Of a stretch of DNA of 64,000 nt, positions 17,793 through 25,889 are shown piece after piece. Each line of letters starts with the position of its first letter. Position 1 is the stretch's first letter. Position numbers and translations under genes: made by a program. This DNA is from Bin94 sp965215535 (GTDB lineage Bacteria; Gemmatimonadota; Gemmatimonadetes; Longimicrobiales; Gaopeijiaceae), in the NCBI GenBank assembly GCA_965215535.1, contig OZ244063.1, positions 248,001 through 312,000 on the forward strand. The letters are read 5' to 3'. A model generated the notes under the pieces. It saw only the letters and a program-made list of their open reading frames with translations. It was not told the origin of the DNA and made no database searches.

Positions 17793-18511
17793 GCCGGTTC
17801 CGCACCCTGCGCACACACGGTGGCTTTGTTCTGGCCGAGGCGGTGGTCGCGGGCACCCTGGCGCTGGTGGTCATTCAGGTGGCCTGGGGGGCTGTCGCCG
17901 TGCAGAGCGCCGTTGCGGGGAGGGCCGTGCAGAGGGCGCAGATACTCGACGAAGCGCGGCTGGTGCGTCATCTGCTGGCCATCGAACTGGGGCAGGGCAG
18001 AGGGGGCGTGGATTGGCGTTCGGGCGGCGACACGCTGCGGCTGCGCGCCTTTCGGGGGGCCGCCCTGGACTGCGCAGCGCCGTCGGCGCAGGGGTGGCTG
18101 GCGATGGTGTCAGGGTACAGGGCTCTCGATCCGGCAAAGGATTCGGCGCTGATCTTTACAGATGCGGGAGAATGGCGAGCCTCGCGCGTCGTGTACCGGG
18201 GCAGTGCAGGGGGGAGCGCATGCAGTCCGTTGCCGGGGTTTGCGGTTGCAAGGCTGGTGCTCGACCCGCCTCGGCCGGATGCCCTGGCTGCGCTCTGGTT
18301 CGAGAGGGGCGCCTATCGTCCTGCCGATGGCACGCTGCGCTACCGGTCCGGTCTCTCGGGCTGGCAGCCGCTGATTTCGGCGGTGCTGGATACGGATTCA
18401 ACCCGCATGGTGGCCACGAATCCGAACACCCTCGAGGTGCGATTCCGGTGGGAGGGAGAGGGAGATTCGTCACGGGTTCGGAGCTGGACGCATCGGGGGC
18501 TGGAGCGGTGA
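17789..18511 (+). CDS. Pseudopilin, PilW/GspJ-like
   Basis: This 240-residue minor pilin begins at GTG within the previous stop. The leader ends in a double glycine before FVLAEAVVAGTLALVVI, with Glu at position 5 inside LAEAV. It is the largest of the pseudopilins, as PilW/GspJ usually is. The soluble domain holds two cysteines, at about residues 94 and 144. It is coupled by GTGA to the following PilX-like gene. Confidence 0.78.
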   Translation: MSRFRTLRTHGGFVLAEAVVAGTLALVVIQVAWGAVAVQSAVAGRAVQRAQILDEARLVRHLLAIELGQGRGGVDWRSGGDTLRLRAFRGAALDCAAPSAQGWLAMVSGYRALDPAKDSALIFTDAGEWRASRVVYRGSAGGSACSPLPGFAVARLVLDPPRPDALAALWFERGAYRPADGTLRYRSGLSGWQPLISAVLDTDSTRMVATNPNTLEVRFRWEGEGDSSRVRSWTHRGLER

Positions 18512-19623
18512 GGGCGCCATTGCGCCTTGTCAGTCCGCCACGTCGCTCCCGGTGCACACTCGGCGTGCGGGCAACCTGCGATGATCGGGGCGGCTATGCG
18601 CTGGTTCTGGTGCTGGTGGCGATGGCGCTCCTGGGAACGCTCGCCACGACCGCCATGGTTGTGGCTCTGGGGCAACTTCGCGCCGCCACGCTCTCGGGCC
18701 GAGTCCAGTCGGCTCGCATCGGAGCCCGGGCCGTGCTGGATCAGGTCCTCGACCTGACCGCAGGGTTGCCGCAATCGCGGGTGGGCGACAGCGCCGTGGT
18801 TCTGCTGAACAGCTCGCTGGGCAGCCATGTCGATACCCGGGTTGTCGATCTTCGCCTGGCACCCGAGTTCCATCTTCTTCTGGGCGAGGCACGTACCCGG
18901 GACGGAATTGGGGCCAGGATGGGAAGGCTGGTCTGGTGGATTGATCCCCCCGCCCGGATCGCTACCCACAGCGCGGTGATCGAGGCTTCGGCAGTGCAGA
19001 TCTCGGCAGGAGCTCGCATCGATACCGTATCGGTTCTGGATTCGCGGCGCGGGGTTGCCGCATGTGGCCACCTCCCCGGCCTCGCGGCCTCGCCGGGATC
19101 GATTGCTCCAGCCATTCGGCCCCTGCCGCCGCCTCCGGTCTGGGGAGCGCAGCCCTCCTTGCCCGAACTCGCCCCGCTGCGGCTCGGCTGGCTGGGTCCC
19201 CGGCTGCTCGACACCCTTGCCGATCACGGCTCGATCGTCTCCCTGCCGCCCTCATCGCCCGGATGCATCGACTGCTGGTCCGGCCTGGTCTTCAACGAGG
19301 GCGATGCAGTCGTCGGCCACGAGCAATCGGGAGTGATCGCGGTTCTGGGCGATCTGACAGTGGCTCCGGGGGCGGCCTGGTCGGGTCTGGTGCTGGTGGC
19401 GGGGAATGTCACTGTGGCAGAGAGGGCTGTGGTGCGAGGCCTGATCCGGGCCGGGGGAACGGTTGCGGTGGCGGCCGGGGCCGTTGTGGATGGATCCGCC
19501 TGCGTGGCGCTGGTCGCTCTGACCCAGGCCCGGTCGCTGCACCGCCCGATCCCCCTGGGAGCGCGGTCGTGGCTGATGCCGATTGCCCCACTGCCGGTCT
19601 CCTGGCCTCGTCAGGGGGCCTGA
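18508..19623 (+). CDS. PilX-like minor pilin with a beta-helix-like tail
   Basis: This 371-residue protein occupies the PilX/GspK position. Its hydrophobic helix begins GGYALVLVLVAMALLG. It lacks Glu at mature position 5, as PilX/GspK proteins often do. After a globular region and a proline-rich stretch, residues about 285-345 form glycine/valine-rich repeats (VIAVLGDLTVAPGAAW, VLVAGNVTVAERAVV, IRAGGTVAVAAGAVV). These look like coils of a bactofilin-type beta-helix. I know of no such tail in the classical PilX family. The GTG start overlaps the previous gene, and the stop is followed at once by the pilM ATG. Confidence 0.65.
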   Translation: MRAPLRLVSPPRRSRCTLGVRATCDDRGGYALVLVLVAMALLGTLATTAMVVALGQLRAATLSGRVQSARIGARAVLDQVLDLTAGLPQSRVGDSAVVLLNSSLGSHVDTRVVDLRLAPEFHLLLGEARTRDGIGARMGRLVWWIDPPARIATHSAVIEASAVQISAGARIDTVSVLDSRRGVAACGHLPGLAASPGSIAPAIRPLPPPPVWGAQPSLPELAPLRLGWLGPRLLDTLADHGSIVSLPPSSPGCIDCWSGLVFNEGDAVVGHEQSGVIAVLGDLTVAPGAAWSGLVLVAGNVTVAERAVVRGLIRAGGTVAVAAGAVVDGSACVALVALTQARSLHRPIPLGARSWLMPIAPLPVSWPRQGA

Positions 19624-20676
19624 ATGGGAATCTTCGCAAGGAAGCGCACCACGATCGGTCTGGATATTGGTCGTGGCATGATCAAGCTGGTGGAGCTGGA
19701 TCATGGTGGCGATCGGCCGATCCTTCGCCGCGCAATCGCCGGACCGGTGCCCGCAGAGGCGCTTCTGGATGGCGAGATCGTTCGCGAAGATCGGGTTGCC
19801 GATGCCATTCGCGCCCTGGTATCCGGGGCCGATCTCCAGGCGACCGCCGTCACGACCGCGCTGGGTGGTCATAGCGTCTTCGTCAAGACGATCGCCACGC
19901 GCGCCGCCACCGCCACCGGTGCGCTCCGCGATGTTCGTCGCACCGCCGCCGAGCATATCCCCTTCGATCTCGATGGCGTACACCTGGATCTGCAGGCACT
20001 CCGGGAGGACGGGGGAGACGAATCGACAGATGTTCTTCTGGTGGCTGCCAAGAAGGGCGATGTGCAGGCCCGCATTGCCCTTCTTGGCCAATGCGGATTG
20101 ACTGTGTCGCTCCTCGATTCGGAGGCGCTCGCGCTCTGCAATGCCCTTGTGCACAGCTATCCGGAGGTGCGCGAAGGAAGTGTGGCGCTCGTCAATGTCG
20201 GACAGGAGATCACAAATATTGTCGTGCTGATCGATGGACGGCCCCTTCTGATCCGCGATCTCCCCCTTGGCCTGAGACGATTTCGCGAGCTCCTTGAGCG
20301 CGTCCACGGTCTGCCCGCCAAGTGGGCCGAAGAGGTCATCCTGAATCAGCGCGAGCTGCACGGTCTTGATCGGGCGCTTGAGACCGGCGCCGATGTGGTG
20401 GCGATCGAAGTCGAGCGCGCCCGGGCCGTAGCCGGGACGCGGAGACCGGGCGGGGGTGTGGGGCGCGTCTATCTCAGCGGTGGCGGAGCCTGCATGCCGG
20501 ATGTGGCCGGCGTTCTCGGCCGCCGCCTCAGGATGGAAACGCACATTGTCAATCCCTGCAGCCGGGTTGAGGTCGCAGCGGGGGCCGACAGGAATGGCGA
20601 CCTGACCCGGGCGGCGCCCCTCTTTTTCCAGGCGATGGGACTGGCTCTGCGCACTCGCGCCGGAAGAATTCCATGA
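19624..20676 (+). CDS. pilM: Type IV pilus assembly protein PilM
   Basis: This 350-residue actin-like cytoplasmic protein binds the N terminus of PilN and links the inner-membrane ring to the motor. The nucleotide-binding signatures are TIGLDIGRGMIKLVEL at the start, ALVNVGQEITNIVVL near residue 188, and VYLSGGGACMPDV near 283. The ATG directly follows the stop of the PilX-like gene. It heads the conserved pilMNOPQ set. Confidence 0.93.
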   Translation: MGIFARKRTTIGLDIGRGMIKLVELDHGGDRPILRRAIAGPVPAEALLDGEIVREDRVADAIRALVSGADLQATAVTTALGGHSVFVKTIATRAATATGALRDVRRTAAEHIPFDLDGVHLDLQALREDGGDESTDVLLVAAKKGDVQARIALLGQCGLTVSLLDSEALALCNALVHSYPEVREGSVALVNVGQEITNIVVLIDGRPLLIRDLPLGLRRFRELLERVHGLPAKWAEEVILNQRELHGLDRALETGADVVAIEVERARAVAGTRRPGGGVGRVYLSGGGACMPDVAGVLGRRLRMETHIVNPCSRVEVAAGADRNGDLTRAAPLFFQAMGLALRTRAGRIP

Positions 20677-21428
20677 TCGAGATCAATCTGCTGCCCCCCG
20701 ACGAGGGATCTCGCACATCCGGGCCTGGCCGTCGCTCGCTGACCCGGATCGCACTCCCCCGCCATCTTGATCTCTGGCTTGCGGGATCGATTGCGATCGT
20801 TCTGATCGCGGTCCTGGCATCGCTCCTGCTGCTCATCTCCAGCTCGAGGCTGACTGCGGATCGGAGTGCTCGACTTCAGCAACTGCTTGGGGATTCGCTT
20901 GTGGTTGCAGCCGGCACATTGGAGCATGCAAGGGCCGAGAGCGTTCGGGATTCGCTGGCACTTCGGATTCTGCGCCTGGAGAATCTGGATCGCAGCCGCT
21001 ATCGGTGGCCGCATCTGCTGGACGAAATCTCCCGCGCACTGCCCGCCGGCGTCCGCCTGAGCGCGCTGACGGAGATCGCCCGGCCCGGATCCACGCCCTC
21101 GGGGGGAAGCGGGCCGGGATATGGGCCAGAGGCAGGCACAGAGACGATCGCAGAAGAGACGACGGCATTCCGGTTCCCGATCCGCCTGCGATTGGAGGGG
21201 GTCGCGATGAGCAATTCCACCCTGACCCGCTATTGGAATGGTCTGGAGGCTTCGGCCTTTGTACGCAATGTCCAGCTTGTGCATACAGAGGCCATTCGCG
21301 ATATGCCCGGCGATCTCCCGGACGCGGATTCTGCCCGCATTCGCTATCGCTTCGTGCTGGAGGCGGATTCGGAGGATCTTCCGGCCGGTGCGGGCCATGA
21401 ATTCACCGCTCCGGGGCAGGAGGGCTGA
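20673..21428 (+). CDS. pilN: Type IV pilus assembly protein PilN
   Basis: This 251-residue single-pass inner-membrane protein starts with the diagnostic MIEINLLP that inserts into PilM. A membrane helix follows at about residues 34-55, and then a periplasmic coiled coil and ferredoxin-like domain. A glycine/proline-rich insert near residues 140-160 is longer than in most relatives. ATGA overlap with pilM. Confidence 0.9.
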   Translation: MIEINLLPPDEGSRTSGPGRRSLTRIALPRHLDLWLAGSIAIVLIAVLASLLLLISSSRLTADRSARLQQLLGDSLVVAAGTLEHARAESVRDSLALRILRLENLDRSRYRWPHLLDEISRALPAGVRLSALTEIARPGSTPSGGSGPGYGPEAGTETIAEETTAFRFPIRLRLEGVAMSNSTLTRYWNGLEASAFVRNVQLVHTEAIRDMPGDLPDADSARIRYRFVLEADSEDLPAGAGHEFTAPGQEG

Positions 21429-21431
21429 GAG

Positions 21432-22010
21432 ATGGCGCTTCCTGCCGATCCCCTGCGCCGCAGTGCAATGCTCGTCGCAATCCTGGCGCTGGCGGGGCTC
21501 TACTTCGTACAGAGCCGGATTCATGCTCCACGCCGGGAACGCGCCGAGGAGGCGTCTCTGCGAATCGGCGAGATCGAGGCCTACCTGCGCGCGGCCCGGG
21601 ACCGGCTTCCCGGGGCCGGGGAGGTGGCGTCGGCGGGAGAGCGCAACCGCAGGTACGGCCACCACCTCACGCAACTCGAATCTCTGATTCCGGCGACCCG
21701 CGAACTGCCCGCCCTCCTGGAATCGATCTCGGCCGAGGCGCGTGCGGCTGCCGTCACAGTCACGCTGCTGCGCCCCGAGCCACCGGCGCCCGGCGATCCC
21801 TATGCAGCCTGGAGCTACCGCATCGCAGCCCGGGGCGGCTACCACGCCATCGCCGCCTTCGTCACGGCGGTGGCCTCCCTGGATCGCATCATGGTTCCGG
21901 GCGATCTCCGCATCCGTCCCATCCCCACAGCCAGCGACGACCCTGCCCCGCCTCTGACGCTCCTGGCCGAATTCACCATTCACACACATGTAAGGCCTGG
22001 TCGATCATGA
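21432..22010 (+). CDS. pilO: Type IV pilus assembly protein PilO
   Basis: This 192-residue PilO partners with PilN. It has an N-terminal membrane helix (AMLVAILALAGLYFVQ), a coiled coil, then the periplasmic domain with the conserved Y-x-I-x-A-x-G-x-Y pattern (YRIAARGGYHAIAAFV). Together with PilN it forms the ring that aligns the inner-membrane platform with the secretin via PilP. The gap to pilN is three bases. Confidence 0.88.
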   Translation: MALPADPLRRSAMLVAILALAGLYFVQSRIHAPRRERAEEASLRIGEIEAYLRAARDRLPGAGEVASAGERNRRYGHHLTQLESLIPATRELPALLESISAEARAAAVTVTLLRPEPPAPGDPYAAWSYRIAARGGYHAIAAFVTAVASLDRIMVPGDLRIRPIPTASDDPAPPLTLLAEFTIHTHVRPGRS

Positions 22011-22543
22011 GAGTTCTTCCATCCCGCCTCTCCCGGCGCGCGCTCGGCACAATCCACTGGGCGCTGATCCTGGCCACGCTGACGGAATTCCCACTTGCCG
22101 AACCGGCCGCCAGGTCGCTCCGGGGGCTTGCCGCACAGTCTCCACCCGCAGCAAATCCTCCCTTGGAGCCGCACTTTGCGCTGTCCTACGAGCGGCCACG
22201 CTTCGAATACCGGCGAGATGGGCGCCGCGACCCCTTTCTTTCGCTTCCGGCGCTGGCCGATGTCCCCGAGGCAGCCGATTCATCGTTCCCGGTCCGCCTC
22301 CTGGGGATCATTCACCCCTCCACCGACCCTGCGCGCGGGGTTGCTCTCCTGGCCGGACCCGATGCGGTCGCCCGGCCCCGCGGAATGGAGGCCGCCGCTC
22401 TGCGCGTTGGTCAGGAGGTTGCAGGGGTCCGCCTTGTTGCGGTCCTGGCCGACCGGGTCGTGATCGAGACGACAGCCCCGGGTTTGCTTCGCCGCCGCAC
22501 GATTTCCCTGCCCACGCCCGCCCGCCGCAGGAGTCCGCAATGA
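22007..22543 (+). CDS. pilP: PilP-like pilus assembly protein
   Basis: This 178-residue protein has an N-terminal hydrophobic segment and a proline-rich linker, then FEYRRDGRRDPFLSL. That last stretch resembles the conserved region before the PilP beta-sandwich domain, which contacts PilQ. I see no lipobox cysteine, although classical PilP is a lipoprotein. Identification leans on its position between pilO and pilQ. Confidence 0.78.
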   Translation: MRVLPSRLSRRALGTIHWALILATLTEFPLAEPAARSLRGLAAQSPPAANPPLEPHFALSYERPRFEYRRDGRRDPFLSLPALADVPEAADSSFPVRLLGIIHPSTDPARGVALLAGPDAVARPRGMEAAALRVGQEVAGVRLVAVLADRVVIETTAPGLLRRRTISLPTPARRRSPQ

Positions 22544-23940
22544 TGCGCTGTGTGGAATGCCGCTCGCTGTGTCTTCGCGTTCTCCTTGCAGTCGTGGTCA
22601 CCGTCCTGGCTCCGGGGGCCGTTCCTGCGCAGGATTCCCTCGCCGTCCCTGCCCGAATGCCCGTCACAGTCACCTTTGCCGACACGCCGATTCGCGAAGT
22701 GCTCTTTGTCTTCGCCGAATTTGCCGACCGCTCGATTGTGCCCGGAGCGAGCGTCGAGGGCATCGTCTCGGCCGAGATCCGGGATCAGCCCTGGGATGTG
22801 GCGCTCGGCGCCCTCCTCGAGGCGCATGGCCTGGTTTTCCGCGAAGATTCCACCGGGATCATCCTCGTCGAAGAGGCGGCGCGGCTCCATGAACGCGAAT
22901 CCGTCCTGCCGCTGCGCACCCAGGTCTTCCGGTCGAGCTGGAGCGAGGTCGCCGAACTGCACGAGATGGTGCTCCCCCTTCTCTCGGAGCGCGGACGGGC
23001 CTCGGTCGGCTTCGAGAGTCACACTCTCGTCGTGACCGATATTCCCCGGATTCTGAAGGAGGTCGGCGAACTGGTTCAGGTGGTGGATCGACCGGTCGGC
23101 CAGGTCGATATCGCCGCCCGGATCGTTTTCGTCAACCAGACGGCGCTGGAGGGACTCGGGATCGCCTACGATCTCAAGGACACCGGGGGAAATCAGCTCA
23201 ATCTCCTCAATCCCGGGATCATCGACCGCGATGGCGACGGCACCATCGCTCTCCCGGCCGAGACCGCTTCCCGCGGCACCGATGTCGTGACGCTCAGCGG
23301 GAATTCCATTGCCGCCCTCGGCAACGCAACCGACCGCATCGCCGCCCCGACGCTTTCGCTGCTGGCCTCTCTGGTTTTGGGTCGGCATACCCTGATCGGC
23401 TTCATCGATGCTCTGGAATCGGCACAGTTGACCGAGGTCGAGGCCGAGCCCCTGGTGCGGGTCATGGACAACCGCACGGCCCGCGTTGTGGTCGGCGAGG
23501 AAACCCCGGTGCGCGTCCTTGATGCCGGCACGCAACTTCAGGGAGGGAGCGAGGGTGGAGGACAGGGCGCATATCCCCTGGCCACAGTCGATTACAAGGA
23601 GACTGGCGTGATTCTGGAGGTGACCCCGCGCATTGTGGCCGCCAATCATATCCTCCTGGAGCTGGCGGCGGAGCGCTCTTCGGCGGATATCGCGCCCTCC
23701 GATGTAGGATTCGTCTTTCGCAGACAGAAGGCCGAATCGCGCGTTCTGGTCGAGAGTGGCGAAACCGTCGTCATCGGCGGACTGACCGTGACCGAACAGG
23801 GCGAGGTGCATTCGAGGATTCCTCTCCTTGCCGACCTTCCCCTCCTGGGCCGCCTCTTTCGCTCGCGCAGGGAGATGACCGTTCGCCGCGAACTCCTCAT
23901 CATGGTGACGCCCTCGATCGTTGGCGACGCCTCCCCATGA
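22540..23940 (+). CDS. pilQ: Type IV pilus secretin PilQ
   Basis: This 466-residue outer-membrane secretin is the gate for the pilus. After a signal peptide ending around VPAQ comes an STN/N0-like domain (VTFADTPIREVLFVF), one N1-type domain, and the secretin core. The core shows the conserved ETPVRV, a VTPRI stretch, and the closing region GETVVIGGLTVTEQGE with PLLADLPLLGRLF. It is short: the peptidoglycan-binding AMIN domains of larger PilQ proteins are absent. It is the last gene of the pilin and pilMNOPQ run; aroC begins 108 bases later. Confidence 0.92.
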   Translation: MMRCVECRSLCLRVLLAVVVTVLAPGAVPAQDSLAVPARMPVTVTFADTPIREVLFVFAEFADRSIVPGASVEGIVSAEIRDQPWDVALGALLEAHGLVFREDSTGIILVEEAARLHERESVLPLRTQVFRSSWSEVAELHEMVLPLLSERGRASVGFESHTLVVTDIPRILKEVGELVQVVDRPVGQVDIAARIVFVNQTALEGLGIAYDLKDTGGNQLNLLNPGIIDRDGDGTIALPAETASRGTDVVTLSGNSIAALGNATDRIAAPTLSLLASLVLGRHTLIGFIDALESAQLTEVEAEPLVRVMDNRTARVVVGEETPVRVLDAGTQLQGGSEGGGQGAYPLATVDYKETGVILEVTPRIVAANHILLELAAERSSADIAPSDVGFVFRRQKAESRVLVESGETVVIGGLTVTEQGEVHSRIPLLADLPLLGRLFRSRREMTVRRELLIMVTPSIVGDASP

Positions 23941-24048
23941 CCGGGGCGATGCTTCCCCACGGCCGGGGCATTGACTATCCATGTAGGCGTCCGGAGTTGC
24001 CGCCGATCTCCCGCTTTCGTCGCCTCCACCCCGCCCGCACCCGACCGC

Positions 24049-25272
24049 ATGCCCTTCTCCCGTCTCTCATTTCATACGGCCGGTGAATCCCATGGTCGTG
24101 GCCTCGTGGCCATCGTCGAGGGCCTCCCCGCGGGGATGCCTCTGGATCCAGCTGCCGATATCGATCCCGATCTGGCGCGCCGCCAGGGGGGATATGGTCG
24201 CGGACGGCGCATGAAGATCGAGACCGACCGCGCCGAAATTCTCTCCGGCGTCAGGCTCGGCGTCACCCTGGGCTCTCCGCTGGCGCTCCTGGTTCGCAAT
24301 CGCGACTGGAAGAATTGGACGACGGCCATGTCGCACGCCCCTCCCGACCCGGAGGGGAACCCGAAGGCGCTCAAGCCGGTCTATCTGCCGCGGCCGGGCC
24401 ATGCGGATCTGGCGGGGGTTCTCAAGTACGACCGGCGCGATGCCCGCGACATCCTGGAACGGGCGTCGGCACGCGAGACGGCGATGCGGGTGGCCTCGGG
24501 AGCTCTGGCCAAGGTGCTTCTGAAGAGGGTGGCGGGCGCAACGGTTGGCAGCCACGTGACCCGCATCGGCGATGTCGAGGCCGCGCCGCCGGATTCCCTC
24601 CCCGCAGATCTCAATGCGGCCGCGGATCTCTCGCCGGTCCGAACCCTCGATCCGGCGGTCGGAGAGCGCATGGTCGCCGCCATCGACGAAGCCCGGCATG
24701 CAGGCGATACCCTGGGCGGTTGCTTCGAGGTGGTGGTGCGCGGTCTTCCGGTTGGTCTCGGCAGCCATATTTCGTGGGATCGCAAGCTCGATGGACGATT
24801 GGCCCAGGCCGTGATGTCGATCCACGCCATCAAGGGGGTGGAGATCGGTCCGGCCTTCCGCAATGCGGCCCGACCCGGATCCAGAGTGCACGATTCCATC
24901 CTCCGTGCCGACGACGTGCCCGCGTCCGGCGGCTTTGCGCGCGGGGGCAATCGGGCAGGGGGTCTGGAGGGTGGAATCACGACCGGGGCTCCTCTCGTAG
25001 TGCGCGGAGCCATGAAGCCGATCTCGACCCTGTTGCGCAACCGGTTGCCCAGCGTGGATCTGCGCGATGGATCAACGGGCGCGGCGGCGGTCGAGCGGAG
25101 CGATGTGTGCGCCGTGCCGGCTGCGGCGGTGGTGGCCGAGGCCATGGTGGCGCTGGTCGTGGCCGATGCCCTCCTCGAGAAGTTCGGGGGCGATTCACTC
25201 GGCGAGCTTGTCCACAACTTTACCGGCTATATCGAACGGCTGAAGACGCGCGGCTTCGGAGAGCGTGAATGA
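24049..25272 (+). CDS. aroC: Chorismate synthase
   Basis: This 407-residue enzyme catalyses the last shikimate-pathway step, from EPSP to chorismate, using reduced flavin. Signatures are FHTAGESHG at the start, RPGHADLAGVLKY near residue 112, HAGDTLGG near 223 and VRGAMKPISTL near 325. The ATG at 24049 begins at the canonical N terminus but has no ribosome binding site. An open frame extends to 23971 but looks non-coding. Coupled by ATGA to aroK, so the two shikimate enzymes are made together. Confidence 0.95.
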   Translation: MPFSRLSFHTAGESHGRGLVAIVEGLPAGMPLDPAADIDPDLARRQGGYGRGRRMKIETDRAEILSGVRLGVTLGSPLALLVRNRDWKNWTTAMSHAPPDPEGNPKALKPVYLPRPGHADLAGVLKYDRRDARDILERASARETAMRVASGALAKVLLKRVAGATVGSHVTRIGDVEAAPPDSLPADLNAAADLSPVRTLDPAVGERMVAAIDEARHAGDTLGGCFEVVVRGLPVGLGSHISWDRKLDGRLAQAVMSIHAIKGVEIGPAFRNAARPGSRVHDSILRADDVPASGGFARGGNRAGGLEGGITTGAPLVVRGAMKPISTLLRNRLPSVDLRDGSTGAAAVERSDVCAVPAAAVVAEAMVALVVADALLEKFGGDSLGELVHNFTGYIERLKTRGFGERE

Positions 25273-25889
25273 AAGGCCCCCCGGCCCCGATACCCGGATC
25301 TGTGGCGGCGGCGATCGCACCGCCCCGGAACGGAATCTCTGCTCCGGAGGCGCCGATTGTGCTGATCGGCTTTATGGGTGCAGGCAAATCCACGGTCGGA
25401 GCGCTGGTGGCTCACCGACTCGGCTGCCCCTTCCTCGACCTCGACCGCGAGATCGAGCGCCGCGAAGAGATCCCGGTGGATCGCATCATCCGCGAACAGG
25501 GTCTGGCGACCTTTCGCGCTCTCGAATCGGCGGCGGGACGCGATCTCCTCTGCGGACGCCGCGCGGTTGTCGCAACAGGAGGAGGATGGGCCGCCTGGCC
25601 TGGCAACCTCGACCGGCTGGAGGCGGGTGCGGTGACCATATGGCTGCGCGTTCAGGCGCAAACCGCCCTGGACCGCATTGCGCCCACGGTCGAATCCCGG
25701 CCTCTTCTGGAGGGGACGAACCCGCGCGCCCGGGCCGAAGCGCTGCTGCGCGAACGCACACCCTGGTATGCGCGTGCCCAGATTGCAGTCGATACCGAGG
25801 ACAAATCTCCCGAAGCCGTTGCGCGCGAGGTGCTGGCTGGCCTCGGCGCCGAAACCAGGAACCGGAACCGGAGGAAAACCCCGCAGTGA
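25269..25889 (+). CDS. aroK: Shikimate kinase
   Basis: This 206-residue kinase phosphorylates shikimate at the 3-position with ATP. The Walker A is GFMGAGKST near residue 34, the substrate-binding aspartate is in FLDLDREIE, ATGGG is near 102, and the lid arginine is in SRPLLEG. About 28 poorly conserved residues precede the fold. It overlaps both aroC (ATGA) and topA (GTGA). Confidence 0.93.
   Translation: MKGPPAPIPGSVAAAIAPPRNGISAPEAPIVLIGFMGAGKSTVGALVAHRLGCPFLDLDREIERREEIPVDRIIREQGLATFRALESAAGRDLLCGRRAVVATGGGWAAWPGNLDRLEAGAVTIWLRVQAQTALDRIAPTVESRPLLEGTNPRARAEALLRERTPWYARAQIAVDTEDKSPEAVAREVLAGLGAETRNRNRRKTPQ

Noticed and set aside
19252..20544. Minus-strand open frame (430 codons) opposite the PilX-like gene and pilM
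   Set aside because: Shadow frame with no domain; the plus strand is a conserved pilus operon.
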